From a virus, in IMG/VR virus record IMGVR_UViG_3300020204_000256, positions 1-29,921 of that record: a stretch of 29,921 nucleotides of DNA; one strand, written 5' to 3'. Positions 6,425 through 12,779 of the stretch are shown piece by piece (within the stretch, counting starts at the first letter, position 1; each line of letters begins with the position of its first letter). Below the pieces are notes generated by a model that worked only from the letters and a program-made list of their open reading frames with translations, did no database searches and was not told the origin of the DNA. Both the position numbers and the translations under genes were made by a program.

Positions 6425-6447
6425 TGGAGTGTGTTGCCACACTCCAC
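6424..6447 (-). other. Perfect 10-bp hairpin with GCAA tetraloop between hsp20 and clpS
   Basis: GTGGAGTGTG, loop GCAA (on the minus strand), CACACTCCAC: ten perfect pairs and a GNRA loop. It lies just after the hsp20 stop and its last base is the first base of the late box of clpS. No T-run follows, so it may be a processing or 3'-end stability element rather than a classic terminator. Confidence 0.85.
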
Positions 6448-6455
6448 GCCTGATA

Positions 6456-6902
6456 TTATAGTATATCGATGGTTCTGAGTTTTTTAGCCTCAGGTACTAT
6501 CTTTTCCAGTGATATAGTTAAGAGACCATCCTTTAGCTCTGCGCTTTTGATTTCAATGTCATCAGCGATTGCAAATGATCTTTCAAAATATCTGCTGGCG
6601 ATGCCCTTGTGCAGTATCTCACCATTGGAGTCTTTTGATTGTGTTTTTTCCATTTTCTTGGATTTCACAGTCAATTGACCTTCTTCCACAGTCACTTCAA
6701 TGTCCTTCTTGTTGTAACCTGCAAGTGCCAATTCAATATTGAACTGATTTTTACCAGTCTTAACAATATTGTATGGTGGATAGTTCACAGTAGGAATTTC
6801 AAAATCCTGATCGAACATTCTTTCAAAATGATCGAAGAAATTGTCAAAGCCCACTGAAACGGGTCTTAGTTGGTTGAAGATAGTTAGTGCTCTATTGTTC
6901 AT
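6456..6902 (-). CDS. Hsp20/IbpA-type small heat-shock protein
   Basis: From the ATG at 6902 the product is 148 aa: an N-terminal arm containing VGFDNFFDHFERMF, an alpha-crystallin domain (NQFNIELALAGYNKKDIEVT and later GIASRYFERSFAIADDIEI), and a C-terminal TIDIL carrying an IxI motif. It is an ATP-independent holdase chaperone. The start at 6902 is fixed by a strong AAAAGGAG site, and the longer reading back to 6938 uses a TTG. A consensus promoter and a 76-nt leader with a 5' hairpin precede it. Small heat-shock genes are common in T4-like marine phages. Confidence 0.95.
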   Translation of the reverse strand: MNNRALTIFNQLRPVSVGFDNFFDHFERMFDQDFEIPTVNYPPYNIVKTGKNQFNIELALAGYNKKDIEVTVEEGQLTVKSKKMEKTQSKDSNGEILHKGIASRYFERSFAIADDIEIKSAELKDGLLTISLEKIVPEAKKLRTIDIL

Positions 6903-6962
6903 GTTTTTCTCCTTTTGTTTTAGCGAGTTGCTGTGCAATGCCTATAAAGCTCATTACACAGT

Positions 6963-6978
6963 GTCACAATCAAGTGAC
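6963..6978 (-). other. Stem-loop at the 5' end of the hsp20 mRNA
   Basis: GTCAC, 6-nt loop, GTGAC. The predicted transcription start from the promoter at 6985-7013 falls at about 6978, so this hairpin would be the first element of the mRNA. Confidence 0.5.
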
Positions 6979-6984
6979 TATGTT

Positions 6985-7013
6985 AATATAATGCATCAGA
7001 CTGCTTTTGTCAA
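6985..7013 (-). promoter_or_regulatory. Sigma70-like promoter of hsp20
   Basis: Minus strand TTGACA (7013-7008), 17-nt spacer, TATATT (6990-6985). The -35 overlaps the last bases of the 2OG oxygenase gene. Confidence 0.8.
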
Positions 7014-7627
7014 GAGTTTTTGGTAAAATTGCTGTGAGAATTCTGCAGTATTTCTGTGTTGAAACTCATGGAAATTCTAGGCTTATCACTTTGATTGACC
7101 TGCACAAAATGTTTCAGCCAACTGGGAAATATCAACAGCAGTCCTGTTTGTGCTTGGTATGTGGCTTTGGTGCTGGTGAATTGATTGTATCTGTTTAGGT
7201 TTTCTGGTATGTAATACTGTGCATCATCATCACGATAGAATTCAATTGCACCCATGTTGTTATCAGGTATATCCACATAATACACTCCGCTCAATATGCT
7301 GTGCTGATGATTGTGCACCGTATTGTAGTTGCCTTTCACATTCACATTGAACCAGTAATTGCATATTTTAATTGCTGGCAGTCCGGCCTGTTTGGAAGCA
7401 TCCAACACTTGATTATTCAACATCAATAACATGTGGGCCACTGTATCTGGTATAGCAGAATTAACAAGAAAATCTTCGCTCTGCCAACCTCCTTGATTGC
7501 TGCTGTGTTTGCCTTGATTGCGTGTTTGTTCCGCCAGCACAAAATCTTTCACAGCCAAATTATCTATGTTGGTCAGTGTGTCTTTCCATACAATTTGTGG
7601 AAACCAAAGATCAGCTTTGAGAGTCAT
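7010..7627 (-). CDS. 2-oxoglutarate/Fe(II)-dependent oxygenase-like protein
   Basis: The 205-aa protein has the double-stranded beta-helix motif VHNHQHSILSGVYYVDIP (His105 and His107), GAIEFYR, then LLIFPSWLKHFV (His173) and KPRISMSFN (Arg184, a likely 2-oxoglutarate anchor). This is the pattern of the 2OG-FeII_Oxy_5-type family common in marine T4-like phages. The substrate is unknown. The gene starts one base after the stop of the upstream 124-aa gene and is likely co-transcribed with it. Confidence 0.88.
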   Translation of the reverse strand: MTLKADLWFPQIVWKDTLTNIDNLAVKDFVLAEQTRNQGKHSSNQGGWQSEDFLVNSAIPDTVAHMLLMLNNQVLDASKQAGLPAIKICNYWFNVNVKGNYNTVHNHQHSILSGVYYVDIPDNNMGAIEFYRDDDAQYYIPENLNRYNQFTSTKATYQAQTGLLLIFPSWLKHFVQVNQSDKPRISMSFNTEILQNSHSNFTKNS

Positions 7628-7628
7628 G

Positions 7629-8003
7629 TTACTTTTTCTTAATCAGTTCAAACATGGGTTCACAATCAAAAATCCTATTTTTATTCAGCAACACATAAGG
7701 ATCATTCACATCTGCAGTGAAATAATAGGTATGATTCAATGACAACAAATAGCCCAGCAACCATCTATCTTCTTTCATTCTATCTGCATTCAGCAGTATG
7801 CCATCCACTAGATTGGCCACCTGTATCAGCCAATCAGTTTTGATGTCAGCGGATTCATACAGATATAGATTGATATCATGATCCATTTGAATCACGTGTT
7901 TGTTGAAGTCTGTTTTGATTTGATCGTCAGGATACACCATCAATATTTTGTAATTGTTATTCAGCAGTAGATCAGGTGCTGTGATAATGTGTATTTGAGT
8001 CAT
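7629..8003 (-). CDS. Conserved-looking phage protein paired with the oxygenase, unknown function
   Basis: The 124-aa protein alternates beta-strands and helices (IHIITAPDLLLNNNYKILMV, then DWLIQVANLVDGILL) in a Rossmann-like order and ends in lysines. It has no membrane segment and no recognised catalytic motif. It is translationally joined to the 2OG oxygenase gene, so it may be a partner or substrate carrier (inference). Its start follows the possible frameshift extension of the large membrane protein by 18 bases. Confidence 0.8.
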   Translation of the reverse strand: MTQIHIITAPDLLLNNNYKILMVYPDDQIKTDFNKHVIQMDHDINLYLYESADIKTDWLIQVANLVDGILLNADRMKEDRWLLGYLLSLNHTYYFTADVNDPYVLLNKNRIFDCEPMFELIKKK

Positions 8004-8021
8004 TATGTATTAATTAGTGTG

Positions 8022-8138
8022 TTATTTTTGAATCTTTTGCCATAATGAGTCTTGACTCTGTTCCTCATTCTGCACATATTTGGATGCTATTTGGTTAGTT
8101 TGCGCACCTGTGTTTGATCCTCTTTTACTATGTAAGCC
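8022..8138 (-). other. Open -1 frame: possible 38-codon C-terminal extension by frameshift
   Basis: After the slippery run, the -1 frame is open from 8138 to a TAA at 8024-8022 and encodes 38 residues beginning GLHSKRGSNTGAQTNQIASK and ending DSLWQKIQK. It fills the otherwise unexplained 83-base gap before the next gene. The composition looks like real protein. It could be a programmed frameshift product or the true C-terminus hidden by a one-base homopolymer error. Confidence 0.5.
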
Positions 8139-9583
8139 TTTTTTTTTTGATCTTCCTCCAAGGCCTGTTCTGCAGATTCTATCATCTGATTCCATTGTTC
8201 AATGGGCATGGGTGGAATATCTGTGTTTTCTGTCTCCCATGGCAGTTTGTTTGTTCTGCCGCTGACATAATTAAATCTTAATTTTTTAATGGTGTTCACA
8301 GGATTGGTTTGTTCACTTTTCCATTTATGCACAGCTTCCTTTTGATTTTTAAAATATTCCAAACGTGTTTTTAATTCTTCATTGTTGATCAATAACACTT
8401 CACCTTCGTCATTGTCTATTTGAGTTTCAGTGGGTTCCACTGTCACTTCCTGCACAGGCACAGCGGCTTTGTAGTTAGGAAACAACTCGCTGAATCTCAA
8501 ACTCTTTGCAGTTTCTTGCACAGGGGCAGGTGGCACTGGGTCTGATAATGTGCTGTTATTACTATCAGTCAAGTCTTTTTTTTTGAAACTAAATCCTTTT
8601 AATTTGGTAACTAATGAACTCACTGGCTTGGTGCCGCTGTCAGGTTGTTTAGGTAACTCTTTGGGTATGCTGGCAGCGGGAGGTGCTCCTCTATCAGCAA
8701 AATGCTGACGAAAACTCTGTTGTGCTGCAATCAACAACAGCACTGCTAATGGGTCAAACACAAAGATTATCAACACAATCACCCATCGCACTGCTATGTC
8801 TGTGTTCACTTTGTCCACTAGGCCCAAGTCCACAAATAATTCCCCAATGTATTTGATGGGGCCTATCTCCGCGTCTATCTTGACCTGAGCGGTTTGCAGT
8901 GGTGCCCGCTGATTGATCAGCTGCTGTATCCTCTGCTGGCTGCGTGATATCTGTGCTTCTGCCTGAGCGTTGTTGCCCTGGTTGCTGGTGGTCAGTTGAC
9001 GTATCTCCCTGTCTATGGCATCTCGCTCTTCCTTCTGTTTGTTCTTTAATTCTATACCCTTGGCCACTTTGTCGTTAAAGAATGTGCTGGTTGAACCTTG
9101 TGATGTGTAGGCCTCAACTTCTCGGTCCAGCTGCTTGATCTTGTCGCGCAACTGTGCTATCCGCTCACCGGATCCACCGCCCGAGCCGGAGTTTCGCTTG
9201 ATGATCTCCTGCTGGCGTTCGATCACGTCCTGCTCGCTTTTGATCTGACTGTTGATTATGGCAATTTGTTGAGTGTTGTTGCTGGATGTGGCTCCTTGAG
9301 TCAAATGTGATTTGGATAAAAATCCAAAGATACCCATGCTGGTGATCACCATCAGTATGAAAACAGAAATGCTGAGATAGGTTTTCATAAAATTGCTGGC
9401 CACCTGCCAATTACGATACAACCAACTGGCAGCCACCAGTTTGGCAATTTCTAATGTGCCTCCCATGAACAGTATGGGCACTACAGCTCCGGTGAATATG
9501 GCCACCAAACCCACCACACTGAAATAGATGGCAGCCGCACTGAGTGCAAATGCAGTGAACAATGTAATCAAGCCCATGTACAT
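8087..9583 (-). CDS. Large coiled-coil membrane protein
   Basis: The 498-aa protein has two hydrophobic N-terminal segments (residues about 4-45), a third at 68-90, a long coiled coil rich in Gln, Lys, Glu and Arg (about 100-230) that contains a GSGGGSG linker, a fourth membrane segment (WVIVLIIFVFDPLAVLLLIA, about 265-285), and a Pro/Gln-rich cytoplasmic-like tail. The coiled coil between membrane segments suggests a periplasmic or cytoplasmic tether. Its function is unknown. An A10 run (8148-8139) near the end forms a slippery site that may add 38 residues. The first gene of the unit follows a late-type box at 9606-9613. Confidence 0.85.
   Translation of the reverse strand: MYMGLITLFTAFALSAAAIYFSVVGLVAIFTGAVVPILFMGGTLEIAKLVAASWLYRNWQVASNFMKTYLSISVFILMVITSMGIFGFLSKSHLTQGATSSNNTQQIAIINSQIKSEQDVIERQQEIIKRNSGSGGGSGERIAQLRDKIKQLDREVEAYTSQGSTSTFFNDKVAKGIELKNKQKEERDAIDREIRQLTTSNQGNNAQAEAQISRSQQRIQQLINQRAPLQTAQVKIDAEIGPIKYIGELFVDLGLVDKVNTDIAVRWVIVLIIFVFDPLAVLLLIAAQQSFRQHFADRGAPPAASIPKELPKQPDSGTKPVSSLVTKLKGFSFKKKDLTDSNNSTLSDPVPPAPVQETAKSLRFSELFPNYKAAVPVQEVTVEPTETQIDNDEGEVLLINNEELKTRLEYFKNQKEAVHKWKSEQTNPVNTIKKLRFNYVSGRTNKLPWETENTDIPPMPIEQWNQMIESAEQALEEDQKKKAYIVKEDQTQVRKLTK
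8138..8148 (-). other. A10-G slippery site with dnaX-type heptamer
   Basis: In the zero frame the codons read CAA AAA AAA AAG, which contains A AAA AAG (8144-8138), the heptamer that drives -1 frameshifting in E. coli dnaX. Long A runs also allow polymerase slippage. Confidence 0.6.
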
Positions 9584-9605
9584 GATAATCTATCCTTATA
9601 GGATA

Positions 9606-9613
9606 TATTTATC
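9606..9613 (-). promoter_or_regulatory. Late-type promoter box GATAAATA of the coiled-coil membrane protein
   Basis: GATAAATA on the minus strand. The short leader contains a small inverted repeat, ATCCT-ATA-AGGAT, whose second arm holds the AAGGAT ribosome site, so the site could be partly hidden in the mRNA. Confidence 0.55.
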
Positions 9614-9625
9614 TTGTGCTGTGCG

Positions 9626-10087
9626 TTATTTTGTAAAAATCCAGCTCTGTGTGGTGTTGCTTAAACAGGCAGTTTCACTAAAACTGCGTTGTTTACCTTT
9701 ATATATGATCTGACTTAGAATTACTCTGCAATAACCACTGCCTGTGGGATAACTGCTGACCACCTTCACATGACCCTGTGTGTTGTTTTTGCTGTTGTAC
9801 CAACTGGTAACCACATCGTGATCTAAATTATTCAATGCAAAAAATATTGTCTCTCTCTGCGTAAGTTTATCCTCTTCAGGCAACATATAATAGTGGAATC
9901 TTAGAAAATTCGTGATCACACTGGGGGTACTCAATTCACTATTGTACACAGTCTCTACTGAACTGTGAGATGATCTAGGTTCTACAGGAACCTGCACTGT
10001 GGGAGCCGTGGCGCAATGGCCCAGTAGTAAAAGACTACTTGCGATCGCGAACGATTTCCCAACTGCCATCAAATTTTTGACACACAT
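9626..10087 (-). CDS. Predicted lipoprotein with 17-kDa-antigen-like C-terminus
   Basis: The N-terminus is a signal peptide (KSFAIASSLLLLGHCATAP) with a lipobox-like LGHC at residues 22-25; His at the -1 position is unusual. The C-terminal 50 residues (GSGYCRVILSQIIYKG, then SETACLSNTTQSWIF) follow the spacing of the C-terminal domain of rickettsial 17-kDa surface antigens: a CR, a strand, a C, and a final W with a strand. That fold match is my inference. An in-frame ATG at 10069 gives a more typical signal peptide and may be the true start. It overlaps the upstream gene by 53 or 35 bases. Confidence 0.75.
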   Translation of the reverse strand: MCVKNLMAVGKSFAIASSLLLLGHCATAPTVQVPVEPRSSHSSVETVYNSELSTPSVITNFLRFHYYMLPEEDKLTQRETIFFALNNLDHDVVTSWYNSKNNTQGHVKVVSSYPTGSGYCRVILSQIIYKGKQRSFSETACLSNTTQSWIFTK

Positions 10088-10376
10088 AACCTTTTTTGTT
10101 TACCCAATTATCTGCCAGTTTAATTTCATACCAAAACTCTCTACAGCTCTTGGCAATGCCACTGTATTCTAAAAAGTCTTTGCGACCATCATCGCACACC
10201 ATTTTTTCCACGGTGTCTTCGCTGATGATGTTGCCCTGTGGATCTTTCACAATCACTGTTTCTGTTTTGAGATTACAGTATTGATTGCTCCAAGGTCCAC
10301 CCCCTAATGCTAACCCACTCCATAGGAGTGCTGCAGTTAGAACGGTGGCTGCTATAAGATAATCAAATCTAGGCAC
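10035..10376 (-). CDS. Exported protein with 17-kDa-antigen-like C-terminus
   Basis: The start is GTG at 10376, six bases after a GAGG site. The 113-aa product has an N-terminal signal (LIAATVLTAALLWSGLALGG) with a possible cleavage after GLA, then a cysteine-containing domain. Its end (SCREFWYEIKLADNW, then VCQKFDGSWEIV) has the same CRE...C...DGSW pattern as 17-kDa surface-antigen domains and as the neighbouring lipoprotein. The two may be paralogues. It is expected in the periplasm or envelope. The role in infection is unknown. Confidence 0.75.
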   Translation of the reverse strand: MPRFDYLIAATVLTAALLWSGLALGGGPWSNQYCNLKTETVIVKDPQGNIISEDTVEKMVCDDGRKDFLEYSGIAKSCREFWYEIKLADNWVNKKGYVCQKFDGSWEIVRDRK

Positions 10377-10379
10377 TGC

Positions 10380-10967
10380 TTACCTCGATTTTTCTAATAA
10401 CTTATCTGAGGACTTTTCTAAATTGTTAGATTTAAAATTAAACAATTTATTTTGTTTGTCCTGTTCGTACTTCTTCAAAATAGCATCCACGTCTGACTTG
10501 GTGATTTTTATCAGCACAAAACTTCTGTAATTTGTAAGTTCTGGATTGTACACAGTCAACTTCTTGTCCACTGCATATGTTCTAAGAGCTGTGCTTTCTA
10601 TCACGTTCACAATCAACTCCTGTGCTTCTACCTTGCCAATAGTTCTTTCTGCATTGCCAGTTTCATCCAGCTTGTAGGAAGTTCTATTGTTCATTTCACC
10701 CACCACACGGTCTACTACTTTGGCTTTGGCCTTGATCAGTGCTTTTTTGTATGACATTTCCATGTCTGGCGACACGTCACTGCCCACTGCATAGAACATA
10801 CCTTCTTTGTTCCAAAACCAGCCTTCTGATCCTGTGTCTGCGTGTTGTAAGTACCACGCCGGCACTTGTTTTTCTGCTGTGTTTTCTGTTGGAATACCTA
10901 CCATTCTGTTTGCACAGTTGGTCAATAGTGCCAAAGAAACAACAGCGGCCATTGTTAAGCCTTTCAT
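10380..10967 (-). CDS. LPP20-like lipoprotein
   Basis: From the ATG at 10967 the product is 195 aa with a signal peptide (MKGLTMAAVVSLALLTNCA) and Cys18 in an LTNC lipobox, where Asn at -1 is atypical. The mature part (PAWYLQHADT, then MFYAVGSDVSPDMEMSYKKA and later KAKAKVVDRVVGE) follows the LPP20 lipoprotein pattern of AVG followed by Ala-rich helices. The start is set by an ideal AAAGGAGG site, and a longer frame to 11042 runs through the promoter. It heads a three-gene envelope cassette. Confidence 0.82.
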   Translation of the reverse strand: MKGLTMAAVVSLALLTNCANRMVGIPTENTAEKQVPAWYLQHADTGSEGWFWNKEGMFYAVGSDVSPDMEMSYKKALIKAKAKVVDRVVGEMNNRTSYKLDETGNAERTIGKVEAQELIVNVIESTALRTYAVDKKLTVYNPELTNYRSFVLIKITKSDVDAILKKYEQDKQNKLFNFKSNNLEKSSDKLLEKSR

Positions 10968-11009
10968 TGAGCCTCCTTTGATGTTGTATGACTTTTCTAT
11001 CATAACACG

Positions 11010-11038
11010 AGTATAAGTTCTGTGTGTGCAATAGTCAA
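11010..11038 (-). promoter_or_regulatory. Sigma70-like promoter of the envelope-protein cassette
   Basis: Minus strand TTGACT (11038-11033), 17-nt spacer, TATACT (11015-11010). The leader is about 36 nt and ends with AAAGGAGG. It shares the 193-base divergent region with plus-strand late genes, in which I see no other clear element apart from the late box at 11149. Confidence 0.75.
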
Positions 11039-11148
11039 TCAAAAACTACAAAAAATAATCCGCATATACATTAGCATTTTGTGATATGGTTAACCAAAAC
11101 TGAGCTGTTAATTAATAAAGTAAGCACTATTGAAAAAATTCTACAATT

Positions 11149-11155
11149 CTAAATA
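11149..11155 (+). promoter_or_regulatory. Late-type promoter box CTAAATA
   Basis: CTAAATA followed by exactly 5 nt and the ATG at 11161. The predicted start coincides with the start codon. Confidence 0.55.
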
Positions 11156-11160
11156 TATGG

Positions 11161-11439
11161 ATGAAAAAGAAATTGCAAGCCAAAGCACTGTGGAAAAGTG
11201 TGCGTAAAAATGCACCCAGAGTGCCTGATATCACTTGCCCTGCTATAGATGAAGTGATTAGGCGTTTGGATCAACTCAGCAGCACCACACAACGATTGAC
11301 TGCCGCACAGTGTCGCACACTGACAAAACATCTGGAAAAATTACGCAGGCAAAATGAACGACTGCGTAGTTGTGGACACTACTGGCATGATGCTTGTAAA
11401 TCACTGCTGGAAAAGATATTCAATAAACCTCTGCAATAA
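11161..11439 (+). CDS. Small basic coiled-coil phage protein
   Basis: The 92-aa protein has a basic start, then DITCPAIDEVIRRLDQL, and a helical segment TKHLEKLRRQNERLRSCG ending in HYWHDACKSLLEKI. The C-P-x-I-D motif followed by a helix and R-x-x-N-x-x-L-R is, from memory, seen in many small phage proteins of unknown role. It is the first of three co-oriented late genes that include the holin-like gene, so a role in lysis or assembly is possible. There is no ribosome site, which fits a leaderless start. Confidence 0.75.
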   Translation: MKKKLQAKALWKSVRKNAPRVPDITCPAIDEVIRRLDQLSSTTQRLTAAQCRTLTKHLEKLRRQNERLRSCGHYWHDACKSLLEKIFNKPLQ

Positions 11440-11462
11440 CTGCTAATTTAACTTCCAAAATA

Positions 11463-11470
11463 CATAAATA
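11463..11470 (+). promoter_or_regulatory. Late-type promoter box CATAAATA of the holin-like gene
   Basis: CATAAATA, then 5 nt, then the ATG at 11476. No room remains for a ribosome site. Confidence 0.65.
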
Positions 11471-11475
11471 CAACT

Positions 11476-11859
11476 ATGCTAGAAAATCAAACAAAAACCA
11501 CTACATTTGAAATGCAGTCTGAATCTCCCGAAGGCTCTAAAAAAGAAGACTGGATGCAGAAAAGATGGCGACCCATGATGGGATGGGTCTACATGATCAC
11601 CTGCACTACAGATTTCATACTGTTTCCCATCATGTGGGCAGCATTTCAAGCATCTTTAGGAAATCCTGTCACAGCATGGGAACCACTCACACTCAAAGGC
11701 GCAGGATTGTACCATGTGGCCATGGGTGCTGTGTTGGGACTCACTGCATTTGGTCGCACTCAAGAAAAACTGCAAGCCAACAGTGTAGCGACGATGCCCA
11801 TGACCAGCAGTGTGCCTGTGCATAGACCACTAGCCAAGCAGGACACACCAGCGCTGTAG
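11476..11859 (+). CDS. Holin-like membrane protein (3TM holin family type)
   Basis: The 127-aa protein has a charged N-terminus, then WRPMMGWVYMITCTTDFILF, the aromatic start of the first membrane segment, a second hydrophobic stretch (FPIMWAAFQASLG), and WEPLTLKGAGLYHVAMGAVL leading to a third, with a hydrophilic Pro-rich tail. This W-RP-MGW, FPI-W, PLTLKGAG pattern matches holins annotated in marine T4-like phages. A holin would make inner-membrane holes at the time set for lysis. A membrane-anchored glucosaminidase is encoded 1 kb away on the other strand. Confidence 0.8.
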   Translation: MLENQTKTTTFEMQSESPEGSKKEDWMQKRWRPMMGWVYMITCTTDFILFPIMWAAFQASLGNPVTAWEPLTLKGAGLYHVAMGAVLGLTAFGRTQEKLQANSVATMPMTSSVPVHRPLAKQDTPAL

Positions 11860-11913
11860 CATAGCAGTGTTGCAAAAAACAATAAGCTGACATAAAACTT
11901 TAACCAACAACTT

Positions 11914-11921
11914 ATTAAATA
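11914..11921 (+). promoter_or_regulatory. Late-type promoter box ATTAAATA
   Basis: ATTAAATA followed by 6 nt and the ATG at 11928, again predicting a nearly leaderless mRNA. Confidence 0.5.
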
Positions 11922-11927
11922 TATTGT

Positions 11928-12167
11928 ATGAAATTTTTTTTAATTGTAACCATTTGTTTGTTTAACGAATGTGAAAACTTTCAAATAATCAAGACTTTTG
12001 ACACCAAAATGGACTGTAGGACATACAGTGTCGAAGTGGTGGAAAAAATACAAAATGAACTGCCAGACAGTTCAGGGCGCACTTGGTGTGTGAATGAGCT
12101 TGAATTGAAAGCAATTAAAGAGAACTTGAATCTCAAAGACAAATCGTTTGAAGATATAACTATTTAA
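11928..12167 (+). CDS. Small possibly exported protein, unknown function
   Basis: The 79-aa protein begins MKFFLIVTICLFNECENF, a short hydrophobic start that could be a weak signal or anchor. Three further blocks follow (KTFDTKMDCRTYSVEVVEKI, RTWCVNELELKAI, LKDKSFED). Its four cysteines could form disulfides if it is exported. No family is recognised. The 3' end overlaps a convergent tiny gene on the other strand by 8 bases. Confidence 0.6.
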   Translation: MKFFLIVTICLFNECENFQIIKTFDTKMDCRTYSVEVVEKIQNELPDSSGRTWCVNELELKAIKENLNLKDKSFEDITI

Positions 12168-12252
12168 TTTTTTTAATTTTGTATCTGTAAACAATCCAAG
12201 CAATTAAAATTCCCAAACCAAACAATAGTATCGCTTGTAGGATTGCAACCAT
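12160..12252 (-). CDS. 30-aa single-pass membrane peptide
   Basis: An ATG at 12252, directly after the TAA of the upstream gene, opens 30 codons ending TAG at 12160. The product has a hydrophobic core (ILQAILLFGLGILIAWIV) and a basic tail (YRYKIKKIK), a typical inner-membrane peptide with its C-terminus inside. Translational coupling and a clean fit to the gap support it. A similar 31-aa peptide is encoded on the plus strand at 12684. Confidence 0.6.
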   Translation of the reverse strand: MVAILQAILLFGLGILIAWIVYRYKIKKIK

Positions 12253-12597
12253 TTAGTTGCGACGCATTTTAGATATTTCAATAGCGGATTCTTCATCCCA
12301 CACAGGCACGAGATTGCTTTTGTGCATCAAACCAATACCTATCAATTTGCGTTCACCGCTGTAATGCTGTTCAGGTTTGCGTTTTGTTTCACCTGTGATG
12401 CGATCTGATGTGGGAGGCATCTTTTTCTTTGTGCTGTAATCCGGCATTTCCTGACCATAGCCTTTGGGTATTTTTATGTTGTCCAGTCCTTGACTTTTCA
12501 GCCATGCCTTGTGCTCGCGTCTTGCTTGAGCCAGTTTTTTAGTGCGAGCTAATCTATGTTTAATTCTTTTGGCAATGTGTGTCATAATGTAGCCCAT
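12253..12597 (-). CDS. Basic phage protein, unknown function
   Basis: The frame is open from 12633, but a perfect sigma70-like promoter occupies 12605-12633, so the first usable ATG is 12597 (114 aa) or 12585 (110 aa, starting MTHIAKRIKHRLARTKK). The protein is strongly basic at the N-terminus with helix-forming sequence, and the C-terminal half has GIGLMHKSNLVPVWDEESAI. Nucleic acid or ribosome binding is possible. There is no recognised family. Confidence 0.7.
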   Translation of the reverse strand: MGYIMTHIAKRIKHRLARTKKLAQARREHKAWLKSQGLDNIKIPKGYGQEMPDYSTKKKMPPTSDRITGETKRKPEQHYSGERKLIGIGLMHKSNLVPVWDEESAIEISKMRRN

Positions 12598-12604
12598 ATC
12601 CTCT

Positions 12605-12633
12605 ATTATAGTGTCTGTTAATATTTTTGTCAA
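12605..12633 (-). promoter_or_regulatory. Consensus sigma70 promoter TTGACA-17-TATAAT
   Basis: Both hexamers are perfect (TTGACA 12633-12628, TATAAT 12610-12605) with a 17-nt spacer. It should be one of the strongest early promoters here and drives the basic protein gene and the 30-aa membrane peptide. Confidence 0.9.
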
Positions 12634-12645
12634 GGCTCAAAAAAG

Positions 12646-12653
12646 CATAAATA
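12646..12653 (+). promoter_or_regulatory. Late-type promoter box CATAAATA before two tiny genes
   Basis: CATAAATA on the plus strand, about 30 nt before the ATG at 12684. The leader carries an AAAGGAT ribosome site. It lies back to back with the minus-strand consensus promoter. Confidence 0.6.
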
Positions 12654-12683
12654 CTACTACAAAAAAACAACAAAGGATATATT

Positions 12684-12779
12684 ATGTTTACAGTAATTAT
12701 CACTTTAATCATAGGTATTGCTCTTGGCTACTTTGGCAAAGACCTTATCAATGGTTTAATTTCAAAAATCAAGAAATAA
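12684..12779 (+). CDS. 31-aa single-pass membrane peptide
   Basis: Thirty-one codons from the ATG at 12684 to TAA at 12777-12779. The product has a hydrophobic segment (TVIITLIIGIALGYFG) followed by a basic end (LISKIKK). An AAAGGAT site 9 nt upstream and a late box support expression. The stop overlaps the start of the next tiny gene (TAATG). It could be a small lysis or membrane-modifying peptide, but there is no homology evidence. Confidence 0.65.
   Translation: MFTVIITLIIGIALGYFGKDLINGLISKIKK

Noticed and set aside
8003-8077. 24-codon basic peptide ending on the start of the 124-aa gene
   Set aside because: It has no ribosome site and lies in a different frame from the 38-codon frameshift extension, which explains the gap better.
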